A DNA stretch of 61,345 nucleotides from Chromera velia (GCA_018398765.1 JAHBMJ010005237.1:1-61345), one strand, 5' to 3'; numbered from the stretch's first letter, positions 34,720-47,465 are shown. Translations and numbers: made by a program. The notes: generated by a model from the letters alone, not told the origin.

Positions 34720-34931
34720 GGCTGACTGACTGACTCAGTCTGGATGACTGACTAACTGGCTGACTGACTGACTGGCTCTGTCTGACTGACTGGCTGACTG
34801 ACTGACAGGCTCACTGTCGGACTGACTGACTGACTAACTGACTGACTGACTGACTGACTGACTGACTGGTAGACTTACTGGCGGACTGACTGGCGGACTG
34901 ACTGACTGACTGACTGACTGACTGACTGACT

Positions 34932-34966
<35 letters not shown>

Positions 34967-34999
34967 AGACTGACTGACTTTCTGACTGATTGACTGACT

Positions 35000-35031
<32 letters not shown>

Positions 35032-35935
35032 TGCTTACATGCTGAGTGACTGGTACACTTACTGGCGGACTGACTGGTAGACTGACTGACTGACTGACTG
35101 ACTGACTTTCTGACTGATTGACTGATTGACTGACTGACTGACTGACTGGCTGACTTGCTTACAGGCTAAGTGAGTGGCAGACTTACTGGTGGACTGACTG
35201 GCGGAATGACTGACGGACTGATTGACTAACTGACTGACTGACGGACGGACGGACTGACTGACGGACGGATGGACGGACGGACGGACTGACTGAGTGACTG
35301 ACTGGCTAGCTGACTGGCTGACTGACTGACTGGCTGACTGGCTGACTTGGCTGAGTGACTGGCTGACTGACTGACTAACTGACTGGCTGGTTGGCTGGCT
35401 GGCTGACTCTGACTGACTGACTGACTGACTGACTGACTGACTTGACTGGCTCACTGTCTGACTGACTGGCTTACTGGCTGACTAACTGACTGACTGACTA
35501 GCGGACTAACTGACTGACTGACTGACTGGTTAACTGACTGTCTAAGTGTCTTATAGGCTGACTTACTGGCTGAATGACTTGCTAACAGGCTGAGTGACTG
35601 GCTGGCTGGGTGACTGACTAGCTGACTGTCAGACTGACTGACTGACTGACTGACTGAGTGACTGGCTCACTGTCCGACTGACTGGCTGACTGACTGGCTT
35701 AGTGGCTGACTGACTCGCTGACTGTCTAACTGACTGACTGACTGGCTGACTGACTGGCTTAGTGGCTGACTGACTCGCTGACTGTCTAACTGAGTCAGAC
35801 TAACTGACTGACTGGCTTACAGGCTGACTCTTTGGCTGACTGACCGGCTTACAGGCTGAGTGACTGCCTGAGTGGCTGACTTGCTGACTTCGTTGCACGC
35901 TGACTGGCTGAGTGGCTGACTGACTGCATGGCTGC
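34720..35935 (+). repeat. (CTGA)n block, inverted relative to the left (CAGT)n block
   Basis: About 1.2 kb of ACTG/CTGA tetranucleotide with GGCT, GGAC and TTAC variants. Read on the minus strand it is (CAGT)n with CAGC and CCGT runs, the words of 31010-31580. It has no coding content. Confidence 0.9.
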
Positions 35936-36135
35936 CTGACACGAAAGATCTGTATACTTGCGCACTACGGTCACTTGCAGACTCTCCTGAACATAGAGAC
36001 GTTGGTGCATAATTCAAATGAAGTTTTCGGGACGTTTATGGACTGGCTGGACAGCTTTGCTTCACGTAGATGGCCGGAGACGTTCGGAGACTGTCAGAGA
36101 CGGCAGGAGACGCTAGCAGGAGACGGCACGGTCTC

Positions 36136-36360
36136 CTCCTTGACAGACGGCGAAGACCGCTGTGAAAGACCACTACCTTCACTGTACCTCCGAAGCAGAC
36201 GGCGAAGCAACCGGCTGGATGGAGCTAGGTAGGTCTCATAAGAGCCTTCGAGGGCGACGAAGCTGTTTGTGGAAGGTGCTTAGGTAGGTCTTCCGTGTGT
36301 GAGGTCCGATTGACGGGCGACGGAGCGCCCTGGCCAAGGTCGCTAGGTACGTCGGCTTTT
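36136..36360 (+). repeat. Four diverged tandem copies of a unit of about 57 bp
   Basis: Each copy begins near GACGGCGAAGC (variants GGGCGACGAAG, GGGCGACGGAG) and carries GCTAGGTAGGTC or GCTTAGGTAGGTC downstream. Related words appear singly at 30550-30640. TAGGTAGGT resembles a 5' splice site. The function is unknown. Confidence 0.55.
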
Positions 36361-36499
36361 GGGGGGGGACGCCGGGGGCAATTGCATGCATTCCGCCACG
36401 CCCGCGCGTGGGCCACGGCCGGCCGGTTGCCGCGCCTGCCACCCGCGGCCCGCGCCCGCCGGCTCCGCCCGTGTCATGTATACCATATGCATATCACAT

Positions 36500-36690
36500 A
36501 ATATTTTGGCAGATCGAGGTTCGGGTAAAAAAGTCTTGAGAGTGCCACGCAAACACTGCTGTTCTTTATAGCACAAAAGGCCATCGTCAGATTGACACTT
36601 CTCTTTATGTAACTCGGACACGACTCTTTGTAAAGACTGGTGGAAACGACGCAAAACTTCCAGCAAAGTCAGCTTGAAAGAAACTGTGAC
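36500..36690 (-). CDS. Possible coding fragment, minus strand
   Basis: On the minus strand an open stretch reads LLEVLRRFHQSLQRVV and LHKEKCQSDDGLLCYKEQQ, then KTFLPEPRSAKIL. It looks protein-like (amphipathic helix, two Cys) but has no clear start and no convincing splice sites. It may be a relic exon or transposon fragment. I do not recognise it. Confidence 0.25.
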
Positions 36691-37572
36691 TGTTGTTCAG
36701 AGGGATTGTCTCCAGACTCGTAAACCTCGGACCCGGACGCTCGCTGGAGAAAGAACCCCACTCAAGCTGTGTCATCTGCACTCATTGGGTTTCCCAAGAA
36801 AGATGAATCGGATTTCAGGTTGGTCACTTCTGTCCCGGCGTGTGATCGCATAGTCTGATATCATTGTGCCGTCTCGCCTTTTTTCTTGGTCTTGTACACA
36901 CCAAGCCTAGCTGTAGACCGAAGGACCGACAGACGCGGCTGTCAAAAGCCACAAGGATGCTACAAGTGGGTCACAAAAATTATTAGAGGAACAAATGGAA
37001 TGTCGATCGTCCCATCCTTGATCCATGAAAAATCTTCTCCAGACGTGAAACGCTATGACGGGGACTCATTGACTCATCGACCCGTCAGGTGCCAAACCGT
37101 TTCCTCTTCCCTCCCTGTATGAGAGTCGTGCCCATCTGTATAGAGAGTCTATCAGTGGGTGACAGCGTCAAGACGTGAATTTGTGGACGTGGTATGCATG
37201 GACGTTGTGTCGTCTCTTTGAATTTGGTGGCGGCGTATCTTGCAATCTCGTAACCATAGCTGCTCCGAGCTGCTCGTCTGCCCTAAGGCTTCTACTCTGG
37301 GGTTTTTGGTCAGCTCTTTTTCGCCTCCTCCTATTTTGCTTCTTCCGGTTTCATCGCCTGCATATATACATCTATGTATATTCTGCAGTTTTTTGACGGA
37401 GGATTATTCATCTGGTCTTGGATCGGCGTCTCTCACAAACCCACAGTCTTTAAGTGAGTCACTCTCGCCCTTTCAGTCTTTTTTTCTTTCTATATCCCTC
37501 AGTTTTTCCTGAAAGCGTCGTATCTGTCTTCCATCTGTGTTTTTTCTGTATGTTCAGACACACATCCTCCCT

Positions 37573-38481
37573 GCCACACCAATGAGCTGCTTCGGTGATG
37601 GTGGGCTTGACTTTGGTGGGGAGGAGGGGTCTGGCTCTGTATCTGACATAGGCGGTTTCCAGTTGCCAGCTCCCCCTCCTCCTGCCCAGCATCAGACAAC
37701 CAACGTGTCGGTGCATGTGCATCTGCCAGGCGAATCAGCTGGCTTGAGTCACGTAAGGGTGCTGGCACAAGCCACCACGAGCTCCAGCACTACCACCACC
37801 ACGAGCGGGAATGGAGGTGAGGGAGCCCTGCCCGTACAGATTAACGTCACTGCCCACGTGACGTTAAATGTCGGCGGCGTGCAGCAGCAATAACAGCCCG
37901 CGCACCCAGAGATCCCCCTTCCTTTTGGGGCAGAGCTCCCCCCTCCTTTTCCTCCTCCGCAGCAGCAGGAGCAGCATGAAGAGGTAGAGCAACAGCCTCA
38001 GCAAAGAGGCCGGGGTCGGCCCACAGTAAGGACCGACCCCAAGGCCCAGGCTCACGCGATTGCCCAAAGAGTGCATCAGGAAGACAAGGACAGGCAGTGG
38101 GCTCAGTATGGCACGCAGCTTCAGCAGCAGAGGGGCATTGCAAACAAGACGGCTTGGTTCAAGCTGAAGAAAGGTGCTCGAGCTGAGCATATTGCTGCCC
38201 TTTTACTGCTGTCTGTGTCCTTTCTCTTCCTCTGTCTGATGGAAAGGGGAATGGCCTCGGGCAATGGCCCGGAGTCGACCCTGAGAAGGTCTCTGCCGTG
38301 GTGTGCCACCCCGAATCTGCGGGGAGGGCATGAAAGGGAAGACTTCGAGAGAAGCCTTGCAGAAGGCGTGAGGGAACGGTCCCTCTATTTGGTGGACAGA
38401 GTTATTGAGGATTTGGGAGAAGTAGATGGGGGCACGTGTGCAACTCTCTGTCTTTGGAAACAGAGAGTGAACGAGGTGTGA
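37573..38481 (+). pseudogene. Pro/Gln-rich frame with AT-hook-like motif, broken by one TAA
   Basis: The frame from about 37582 (MSCFGDGGLDFGGEE) runs to TAA at 37891-37893 and continues in the same frame to TGA at 38481 with no other stop. The first part has a Thr-rich stretch and two similar beta-like segments (VSVHVHLPGE; VQINVTAHVTLNVGG). After the stop come a Pro/Gln linker, RGRGRPTVRTDPKAQ (an AT-hook-like GRGRP), HQEDKDRQWAQYG, and a hydrophobic stretch LLLLSVSFLFLCL. The single interruption suggests a recently disabled gene, possibly transposon-derived given the DNA-binding-like motif. An unseen intron over the TAA is possible. There is no recognised family. Confidence 0.4.
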
Positions 38482-38659
38482 CAAAGGCACTCTCCGCCAG
38501 TGCATTTCATTACCCCTTGTTTATATGTATTGCATTTCTCTTTCCTACTAAGGCTCTCTCTGCGTGTATGTAGTTGTATGCGGTCTCTCCCTCCCTGCTC
38601 CTGTCTGCTCTCTTGCTTCTCGCTCTGCTCCCTTTCTTTCCCCACTCTCTCTCCGTCGC

Positions 38660-38675
38660 TCTCTCTGTGTGTATC

Positions 38676-38716
<41 letters not shown>

Positions 38717-38815
38717 AAATATATGTATGTATGTATTAATATGTATGTATGTATGTATGTATATGTGTGTGTGTGTGTCTGTATGTATGTGTGTGTGTAT
38801 TCATATATCCTTACA
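38660..38815 (+). repeat. (TG)n/(TATG)n tract
   Basis: A compound dinucleotide and tetranucleotide repeat lies between the broken frame and the next gene. It may belong to the first intron or 5' region of the gene starting near 39093. Confidence 0.85.
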
Positions 38816-39092
38816 CGCTAAAGTACATGCACAGGTGCGTATATGAGTATGTGTAAGTCAGTCAGTGAATTACAGTCCTATGCTGCGTGCTCCCTAAATC
38901 CCTTCGATGTCCTCTGACTGCAGTAAAGCTTCCATTCTCTCTGAACAAACTTTTGACCACTTACTCACAGCCCTCTTGAGACGAGCATGCAAGTGCACTT
39001 CGATTTGTAGAAAGATTTTTGAATGAGTTGAGCGTTCATGAATATTTCACATGTACTTCACATCTGTCCATCTCCGCTGTATGTGCGTGCAG

Positions 39093-40893
39093 ACCGACTT
39101 TCATGCTGAATCCAGAGATTTCAGCAAGTAGGTGTGCGCTGGCAAAGAACTGGATACTAAGGTCAGACATCCCGATTGCCCTTTTTCTTTGAAGTCAAGT
39201 TGATCGACGCTGCCTTGTTTCTCATGTACCTATCAAGGAAGTGGCTCTTCCCCCCACATATCGCTTCACATTGGTGCTTGCTCAGCCATCGATTTTGTGA
39301 ATTCCTCCGATCTTTATTTTCTTCAAGCCTGCAGAGGCTCAACCGAGTTTCTTGGTCGGTCTGTCTTTCTTTTGTAACAGTCCGATCTCACCTGTCATCG
39401 AGTCACTTGTAAATATCTGCCATGCAATCTGTATGGAAAGCCAGAGCGTTTGTCCTTCCCTACTTATGCTTGCGTTTTTCGGTTCTTGTATCTCTACACA
39501 TCGTGAATTGCTTTCTTCTTCTCTTTCTCTATTGATAGATAATATTCTTTGTTCTTTTCTCTTTTTTTATCTTCGTGCAGCCTTCAGAGAGTCTGTCTGG
39601 GGGGTGGCTGGTCGTTTTCTACACCCCTAGGTGCAGTCACTGGAGCAGCCTTCTCGTAGAATTGCAGATGGCAGCGAAACTCGTGCTCTCCCTCGAAAAG
39701 TCACAGGGCAAACGCATTGGAAGTATCGGGAAAGTTGACTGTGCAGTCCATAGAGATCCGTGCAGCATCTTCAAGGTGACCAGATATCCGACGATCAGAT
39801 ATTTCCCGGACGGACTCAAATCGCCCCACATTGAATATGACGGTCCCAGACAGGCCCATTCTCTTGCGGCTTTTCTTCAGCGCATGCATACCCCTCCCGT
39901 GACTGTCCTCTCCTCTGAAAGGGAACTGGCGAATAAACATCGACTGCAGGTCAGTAAGGAAAGGGACCCCCGGGTCTCTGTGCAGCATTCTTCCCAAGCA
40001 GCTTATCTGTCCAACTATGGTTCCTCTTCATTTCTTTTTTCTCGTTCAGTTGGTCTGTCTGTCTGTCTGTCTGCTCCGCTTTGTATTGCGTAAATTTTGT
40101 TTCAATGAAGGTTCGGCTTTCCTTCTTCCTTTCTTTCTCTTATCTTGCGAAAGCAGGCAAAGTAGAGGGTGACTTTCAGTTATCCCTGGAAAAGCCTGTC
40201 GGGAGATATAGACGCAAGAGGCGCTGAAGTATACTTCTTTCGGGCCCCCTTCTGCACTATCTGATTTTTGTTTTGTTGTGTGTGCAAAAAGACAAAGGAG
40301 TGAAAGAAAAAGAAGAAAAAAAAAGAACATATAGTCTGTGTGCATGTCTGCCTGTCTGCCTACCCAAGGCTTCTGGCCCGTTTTGGCCCTCTTTCCTTCC
40401 ACCCTTATTTCCCCCCTTTCCTCCTTCTCTTCTACCATCCTTTCTCACTTAATTATTTAGATTGCTTCAGCCCTTCAGCACTCCACCCCTTCTTCCCTCC
40501 TTGTCAGTCGTTCATTCTCTCTTTATCTCCTTCCTTTCTTGCATTCCCATCCAACTGCCTTCCCGTCTTCCTGCCTGCCTGCGTGAGGTCTATTTTCTGC
40601 ACCCTATTTCATGCGGTCGTCACCGGTTTCCTTCGATTCTTTCCTTCCTATAGTCTCTTTCTCAGCGGTCAGCGTATCTGCATCTGCTGCTGTGTGGCTT
40701 TCTATACTGCTCCCTACCGTCCTGCCCCATGGTCGCGGTTCTGCAGGGAGAAACCTTGCAGCAAGCTGACTCCCTCCTCTCCACAGAAGAAGATAAGGTG
40801 GTCTGAAGTGTGTGTATACATATGCGTGTCTGAAAAAGAGAGAGTCGATGAGTTAGTAAGTGTCCCTCCTTATGAACAACCAAATACATGTGG

Positions 40894-40936
<43 letters not shown>

Positions 40937-42744
40937 GGTATGCAGTCGGTCGACCCTCCCACGGATCACGTCGTTGAAGGTATCTCCCTGGGAGGGAAGG
41001 AAGGGAGGAGAGGGGATTTGTGAAAAGAATTTATGATTGTTTTGTTTGTTCTCTACCACACAAAGTTGGTTGTCGGTTCGATGGCTCTTGTTTTTGCTGC
41101 TCTCTTTTCCTGCGTCTCTCTTTTTCCAAGGGCCGTCGTCGGACGAGATCCGTGAGTCGAAGCTGAGAAAGAGCTCATAAATTTTGATCCTTCTTGTGTC
41201 ATCCTTTCCCCTTCTCCCCTCGAGTAGCTCTCTTTGACCTCTTCGATAAGGACGACAGCGGGACGATCGATGCCTTGAAAGACGTTTTCGGATTCTCCAC
41301 TCTCTGTGAAGGGGACAAGGAACAGAAAAAACAAGGTGGGGGGGTTCAAAGGAAGCCTGCAAGAAGTGGTATGCATTTTTAGGATCGTCTTTTTTTCTCA
41401 AATTGTTTTTCCGATCCACTGATGTATCAGTTTCCTTCTTCACCGAAAGGGCTGTATGCTCGGCGAGAGGGGGAAGAGGAGACGGACAGTGAAGTCTGAG
41501 ACCTCCCAAACAACAGATGGCATGATCAAAAAAATTACTCATGGTCTGATGAGAGAGGAAGTGACGCGGCGAGGAGAAAAAAATTATTCTCTTACAAAGA
41601 TGCACAAAAATATGAAAAGGACGTGGATGTGAGTTTTGCCTTGCTGGGTTTTTGTGTGTAGAATGGGAAAGGAGAGAAGATTTTTAGATCTGTATGCGTC
41701 TTCACTAATGAATGCGAGATACATTACATGATGAATGAACGGGCAAACGGACAAAAGAACAAAAGGACGAAGAAGCGGATGGATGGATGGACCGTGCGTG
41801 CATGCAGCAGTGTTCGAGGCTCTGGACACAAACAGCAATAAAGTGATCAGCAAAGAGGAGCTCTTCAAAGTGGTCTTTGCCGGTACGTGTGCAGAGAGGA
41901 TACTAAGGCGACGCACGTGTGACTTCTGGTCTTTTTCGTCTCAGTTAGGGGTGGGGGGTTGTGGAGAAAGAGGAGAGAGAAAAGCAGGTAAGAGGGGGCG
42001 TTCGAAGGGGCACAAAGAAGATACGAAGTATAACAGAATGTTTGCACTACTTTCCTTTCTCCACTGCAGGCGACTGCAGGTCCGATTTGGCACGCAACTG
42101 TTCCGTAACTTCTTTTCACTTGATTTACCTCTCTTCTCCTCTCCCCTCCCCTCCCTGTATATACAGTGTTCCAAGATGTAGTGACTGAGAAGAAGCTCAG
42201 GAAGCTCCGGGCTCTGGGCGTTGAAGTCTATACGGTCAGTCGGTAGTCGGTCAAGAATTCGTCTGGCGGTTTGTCTGGCAAGTTGCTTGCTCGATCTGGT
42301 GTCCGAACGAATGTGTGCAGAGAGAGAAGTCTCAATCCTTTCTTACCCCTCTTTTTGCTTTAATTTGCAAAAGGGGATCGGTTTTGACTGTTTTCTCTCT
42401 CTCCACGTAGCTCTCTGAGAATAAATTGCACAAGAACGTCGCTGAGTCGATGGGAGAGACATCCTTGGCCGGAAGGGCACTGAATGGGAGTGGTGACAGA
42501 TTGGAAGGGCAAACAGGAAGGAGAAGAGATGTATTGATCGAATCGTGCGTTTTCGTGGGTAGTTTTGTTAGTCTGTGTACCTATTAGGACCTGTTGGTAC
42601 CATCACAAAGAGAGATACTCAATTTGAATGAACGGATTTATGCAGGCGAGGGAGCTTGCAGAGCACACAGTGGCTGAGGCGTTCAAGCAAGCAGACACGA
42701 ACTCGGACAGCGTTTTTTCCAATGAAGAATTCAAAAAGTGGTAA
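39093..42744 (+). CDS. Thioredoxin/PDI-like domain plus three EF-hands
   Basis: Exons: 39093-39127 (uncertain link), 39581-39949, 40747-40797, 40946-40979, 41228-41335, 41808-41882, 42167-42234, 42411 to about 42492-42530 (donor unclear), 42646-42744 (TAA). From 39581 to 42234 all phases fit. The first large exon is a thioredoxin fold: GGWLVVFYTPRCSHWSSL, then KVDCAVHRDPC, YPTIRYFPDG with the cis-proline position, and YDGPRQAHSLAAFL. This resembles a PDI domain, but the CGHC active site is CSHW, leaving one cysteine, so classic disulfide exchange is unlikely. EF-hand loops follow: DKDDSGTIDALK (Lys at position 12, probably weak), DTNSNKVISKEE and DTNSDSVFSNEE. It is probably a calcium-responsive protein of the secretory pathway. 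The N-terminus and signal peptide are not resolved. Confidence 0.72.
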
Positions 42745-42937
42745 GTGGGTTCGGGAAAAAAAAAATTACAGAGAAACAGAAATTTCGGCTCTCAGACAGA
42801 CCAAGTGTTTTTCTCGGTCTGACCAATTTGGGACGGGTTTTCTTTCACGTGTTTGTCTGCGGGCATGTTTTCTGATTTGCAGATCTTCATGGTTTTCTCT
42901 GCCACTTGTCTTCTTGATCCCTTTATGAAAATGGGCT

Positions 42938-43011
42938 TCGTATGTGTGTGTGTGTGTGTGTGTATGTGTGTGTGTGTATGTGTGTGTGCGTACGTATGTG
43001 TGTGTGTGCAC

Positions 43012-43092
<81 letters not shown>
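42938..43092 (+). repeat. (TG)n tract after the EF-hand gene
   Basis: A TG/TATG compound repeat ends in gtgcag. It starts after the stop codon of the EF-hand gene. If the GTAAGT donor at 42741 is used, splicing gives TG+A, also a stop, so the protein end changes only by a terminal Trp. Confidence 0.8.
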
Positions 43093-43093
<1 letters not shown>

Positions 43094-43339
43094 ATTTGAG
43101 TCTGGGAACATGGAAGTGACGGGTCGATTCTCTTTTCTTTATTTTCCTCTTTTTTGGTGAGGTGAAGAGGAGAGAGCAAAGAAGGGAACAATGGGGTAAG
43201 GGAAATGAATACCTTTTTCCCTTCCGTCCTCAGGCTGATGCTCCAACGAGAGAGCAGGTACGGAAAGAGAATCTCTGTTAGAAGGTCGGTACCTCTGCAT
43301 TAAAAGAAAAGGAATGGGATGAGCGAGGTTCGATTGACT

Positions 43340-43895
43340 TGAGCGGCTAGGAATTTGTTTTAGAGTTTGGCAGAATTTACTGAAATTCAAAGAATTTCAT
43401 TAGAATTTACCATGGAATCTACTTGGTGACGTAGTCAACGTTTACATGAATTAAACTATAGATATAACTGCATATAAAAGTATAATAAAACTGGATTTGA
43501 ATTTTTATATAGGGAATGATTTTTTTTTTTATATTTGGTTTAATTCTCTATGTCTGAATCAATTTTAATAGTAAATTCCCTAGTAAATCCGAGAATTTGA
43601 TTTTAAAATCTACTTGTTTGGAAATTAATTCAATTCAATTTCAAATCAATTATAGATGTTTTTGCCTAAGTTTTTACATTTTAAAGCTTTACAAACACTG
43701 TTAATTTGAATTCTTAACTCTTTCTAGATCACGAAAAATAAGCTTTCAAAGTTTTTGGAATTTAGTGGAATCTAGATGAGTAGATTTCACGGTAAATTCC
43801 ACTAAAATCCACCAAATTCCACTAAATTCCAAGGGTAAATTCCATTGAATTCCACTAAATTCCCGGGGAATTTAACTTGGTTTTGTAAGGTATGC
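43340..43895 (-). mobile_element. MITE-like element, inverted relative of 24134-24350
   Basis: The right end, read on the minus strand, starts TACCTTACAAAACC and has the GGAATTTAGTGG words, ACCGTGAAATCTACTCATCT and then the core TTTTTCGTGATC...ATTAACAGTGTTTG, in the same order as 24134-24350. The left end (43370-43430) has a diverged copy of the arm (AGAATTTACCATGGAATCTAC). It is about 555 bp and non-coding. Confidence 0.65.
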
Positions 43896-44591
43896 TTCTC
43901 AGGCTTAATTTATATTAATTTTATTAAAGCTGTTAGCAAAGCTCAGGCTGCTGGCTGTTACGACCTACTCTCATGCTATGAAAGAGGACGCAGGCACCAT
44001 CTAACTCCAAGAAGGTGAAAGCTAGAAGGTTCTATAGGCGTATATATGAAAGTCAGTCATTCTATCAGGTTTGCTGGCTACTTTAGAAGGTTAAAGTCTG
44101 AAGTCTTTGAGAGCTTTAGCGTACGTTTGTCCTCCAGGGAGATCATGTGAGGGTGGGGGCCACGCAGTCAGGGGCTCTAGCTAGCCCAGACGGCGACTAA
44201 GAGACTCGTCCAAGGCCTCTGTCCGGGGGCTTTCTTTGCCCGACCTCTTGTCTGGATTCCTTCTGTACGTTTGGGCATCTCTACTATGTTTCTTGTTTGT
44301 AGTGCATATTTTTGTGTGTGCAGGAAGGGTTGGATGAGATCTCAAAGAGGTTGAGTCGATCAGAGTTTATTGGAGAGGATCACTCGTCACGACTGAGAGT
44401 TGGAGAGGTCGATCGTCCTCCATTGAATTTGGATGTGGACTCAAACTATTCGGCTCTGCATTCTTCTTCTTTCATAATCGGCTAATTTCTGATTCTTGTG
44501 GTGCACCGCGCGGTCTCGGCTGCAGTTCGCCACGCGGAATCGATTTCGTGCGCGGGGCCAAAATCGGCTTTTTGTGAAAGTTAGGCAAAAG
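43896..44591. other. Intergenic, no gene recognised
   Basis: Mixed composition with scattered short frames. Nothing shows splice or domain support. Confidence 0.45.
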
Positions 44592-44670
44592 AGATGGAGG
44601 TGGGAATCAAACCCAGGACCTTCCGCTTCTCAGTCTACCACCTGGCAGTGCTCACACTTCATCCATTGTG
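44592..44670 (-). repeat. tRNA-derived SINE-like sequence
   Basis: On the minus strand it contains GGTTTGATTCC (RNA polymerase III box B-like, matching GGTTCRANTCC) preceded by GAGAAGCGGAAGGTCC and GCCAGGTGGTAGACTGA (box A-like). The T-arm pairs at four of five positions. A full cloverleaf does not close, so it is more likely a SINE or tRNA relic than a working tRNA gene. It shares its layout with 47472-47550. Confidence 0.5.
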
Positions 44671-47159
44671 ATTCTCCTGATGTCTGCCAAAGGACACAGA
44701 CAGCAAAGCGTCTCAGAACAATCAAAGACTTAAGTTGCGGTCTGAGTAGACCATAACACATGCCCTCTCCTCAATAAGGCACTTCCACGCGCCTTTAAAA
44801 CTACTGTCGTCTCCTTTACCTTCAAAGTACGACATAACACGTGCCCCTCTCTTGCAAAGGCGGTTCCACGCGCCTTCAATTCTGCAGAGTTGTACCGAGT
44901 TCTTGTTTGCCCCTCGGTAGGCTTACAAAAGATCCACAGGTGTCTTCACTTTCCAGTCTGCTCGTCCACGAAGTTTCACGAAGTCCCGGCGCCTGAGGTT
45001 CTTACTATCCTAATCTACGCGTTGACGCCTACTTAACTTTCATTCATTTTACCAGCCCTAGTCACCAACCAGCCATCAGCCAATCAAAACGGCGCAAAAT
45101 CTACTAAAAGAGGCAAGAATACATATTTTGTCTTTGTATACAGTGAGTGGGTGGTGTTTTGTGGATTCAGTGTTGTCTCAATAATATTCAAATTCTCATA
45201 CGCAGTCAACAGCAGACACTTCATTCCCAAAGGCTTCCTTTAACTCAGCTTCTTTGCATCCATTGCTTTGATTCATCAGTGTATTTTCTAAACTTTTGCC
45301 TTGACCTCACTCCTTGAGATGCGTTGCTTTGGAAGCTCGATCATTCGCTTCATGATCGGCAATCGTCTGCGTTCAATTCTTTCACCTTCTCACTTTCTGG
45401 TCGAGAGGAACGGTGCGACCGGGGCTTACCGACCACGAAGGGAGCCTGGCCACGCGGTAGCAGTTGCATTTGATCACACGATTGGTCTAACTCACACTTC
45501 GTCTTTCAGAGGTCAGGCCTGCCGTTCCCTCGGGAGCATCAGACTGGCCCAGCACTACGCCTGGTGTACCTTACACATCTGATGGATCTAAACACCCCGG
45601 TTCGACTTTGAGCTTGAAAGATCCAGTCTTGTTAACATCAGAAAGCTTCACAATTTATATCAGAAAGAACTCTCTCAGCTCTGCTCTCTCAGAGAGAAAT
45701 TCCGACGACTTCATCGAGCAAATAAGAGTGGTTGTTGGGCCGTGGCACACTTAGTCTTCTGTTGAATGCCCATACCTTTCGCCTAGTCCGTTTTGGATGC
45801 AAGAGATCAATCGCACCGAGGTGCCAACCATAGTGAATGGGTCTAGTGAATGGGTATACATGATGGCGGTCAGTCCATGCATACGATTGGTTTGGTTTGT
45901 GTGTACACAGTTGTCTCGAGTCTGGCATATGGATCATCCAACTATATACTAAGTTCTACTTCACTCTTTCCTTCTCTTTTCACTGAATCTTCCATTCCTA
46001 ACAAAAGGTTTCTTTATCAACACACAAGCAACTTATCCTGAGCTTGGAAAGGCTTGCTCCATCGTTGTCAGCAAGAAAGAGGTCCAAGCTCCACCGAGGT
46101 CCAGAAATTCCACCGTTCCGATCCAATGGCATTCCAATGGTTGCCTCGTCGTTCTACTTTGCAGAGAAGGCTAATTTTCGGAGGGATATTGACTTCCACA
46201 GAAGCGCTGATGCTCGTACGAGACTGCTATTGTCTTCTTTAGAGGGTTTGTTGAAGAAATTTTATCTGTCAGTGCAGAGGTTGCTGTTCGATTCAGGGAG
46301 AGAACTGTTGGCTTAACCAAAAAGGTCAGTCACTTTAAAAAATTTTTGATCGCGGTATCTCGTGCATGGTTGCATGTGCCCCGGCGTTCCAACGCACACG
46401 GCTGCGTGGAAACGATGTGGGCCCAGGGAGGCAAATGACCCCGCGGCATTTGAATTCAATTATATGCGAGTCGCAAAATTTGTGAGGCGCGTGAATGAAG
46501 GTCATCTTGTGTGAGAGTCTTGATCTCTCCTCTTGTGTGCTGTTTCACCAATGCCTGTCTTGGGAGCGCAAGCTCCACACTGTAAGAAAACTGGAAGGGT
46601 TGTAATGGGAAAGCTTCTTTCGGTTTTTGCAGAAAGGAGCTCATCTGGAAGAACAGAGGCTCGAAGTAATGTAATTCTAGTGGCATTACCAAGTGGTTTC
46701 TCAATGGGTTGCTCCTGACTCCACTTCTCTTTTTCATACCAGACAGGTTGCTTATGGTCAAAACTAGGGTCAAAACCACTAGAGCTCAAAGCTGAAGCGT
46801 CACCACATGTTAAGAGCTACTGGAAGCCCTTAGAATAGACAAAGGGAAGTGACGTAAGGTTAACTCCGGTGAGACTTCAAGATAGTCTTAAGTGTCTGAA
46901 GAGTCAGAAGTTTGATCCAAGAAGTTCAATCTCTGATGCTATGATTTATCAGTAATCAATTATTTCTGAGTGTTATCAGCTACGGATCTTCACGTTTTGG
47001 CTCAGATTTGGAGATTGGCTTCAGAGAGGTAATTCTGATGGTGTCAGACCTCCCGAGATGACCAACAACCTCCGGGGTCCTCTCGAAAAAATCTAGATTT
47101 TGATTTTTCTTGCGTGATCCGATTTTGCACATGCGACAGTCCACTAAGACTAGGCAATT
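44671..47159. other. Region without a convincing gene
   Basis: Contains frames up to about 90-110 codons (45301-45582, 46456-46779) that lack domains, splice signals or repeat support. Part may be decayed transposon DNA. No RNA gene was recognised. Confidence 0.4.
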
Positions 47160-47465
47160 ATTCAACTTCAGAGCCGAATAATCGCCACGCTTAAATTCGA
47201 ATTCAAACTGCACGGAAATTAATGGAAATCGACTGCGCATAATCGGGTATTCTGAGCTTGGGCTGCATGATATTCGGGTACTTCGATTTCAGACTGCGCA
47301 CTATTCGGTTTTCGGCCTGACGGTTATTCGAATTCAGACTGCATACTATTCGACGTCTCGATTTCTAACCACGCTTCTTTCTATCTTCGATTTTAGACCA
47401 GGTCTTATTTGGTTCTATCGATTTTGGACCGCGCTTTATTCGAATATATTCGGATGCATGGATTT
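47160..47465 (+). repeat. Imperfect tandem repeat, about 40-50 bp unit
   Basis: Words such as TCGATTTTAGACC or TCGATTTCAGACTGCGC and CTATTCG/TTATTCG alternate six or seven times with much divergence. The repeat ends directly at the SINE-like unit at 47472, so it may be the degenerate 3' tail of that element (minus strand). Confidence 0.5.

Noticed and set aside
46456-46789. Two overlapping minus-strand frames of about 100 codons
   Set aside because: No domain, no splice signal, and composition like the surrounding non-coding DNA.
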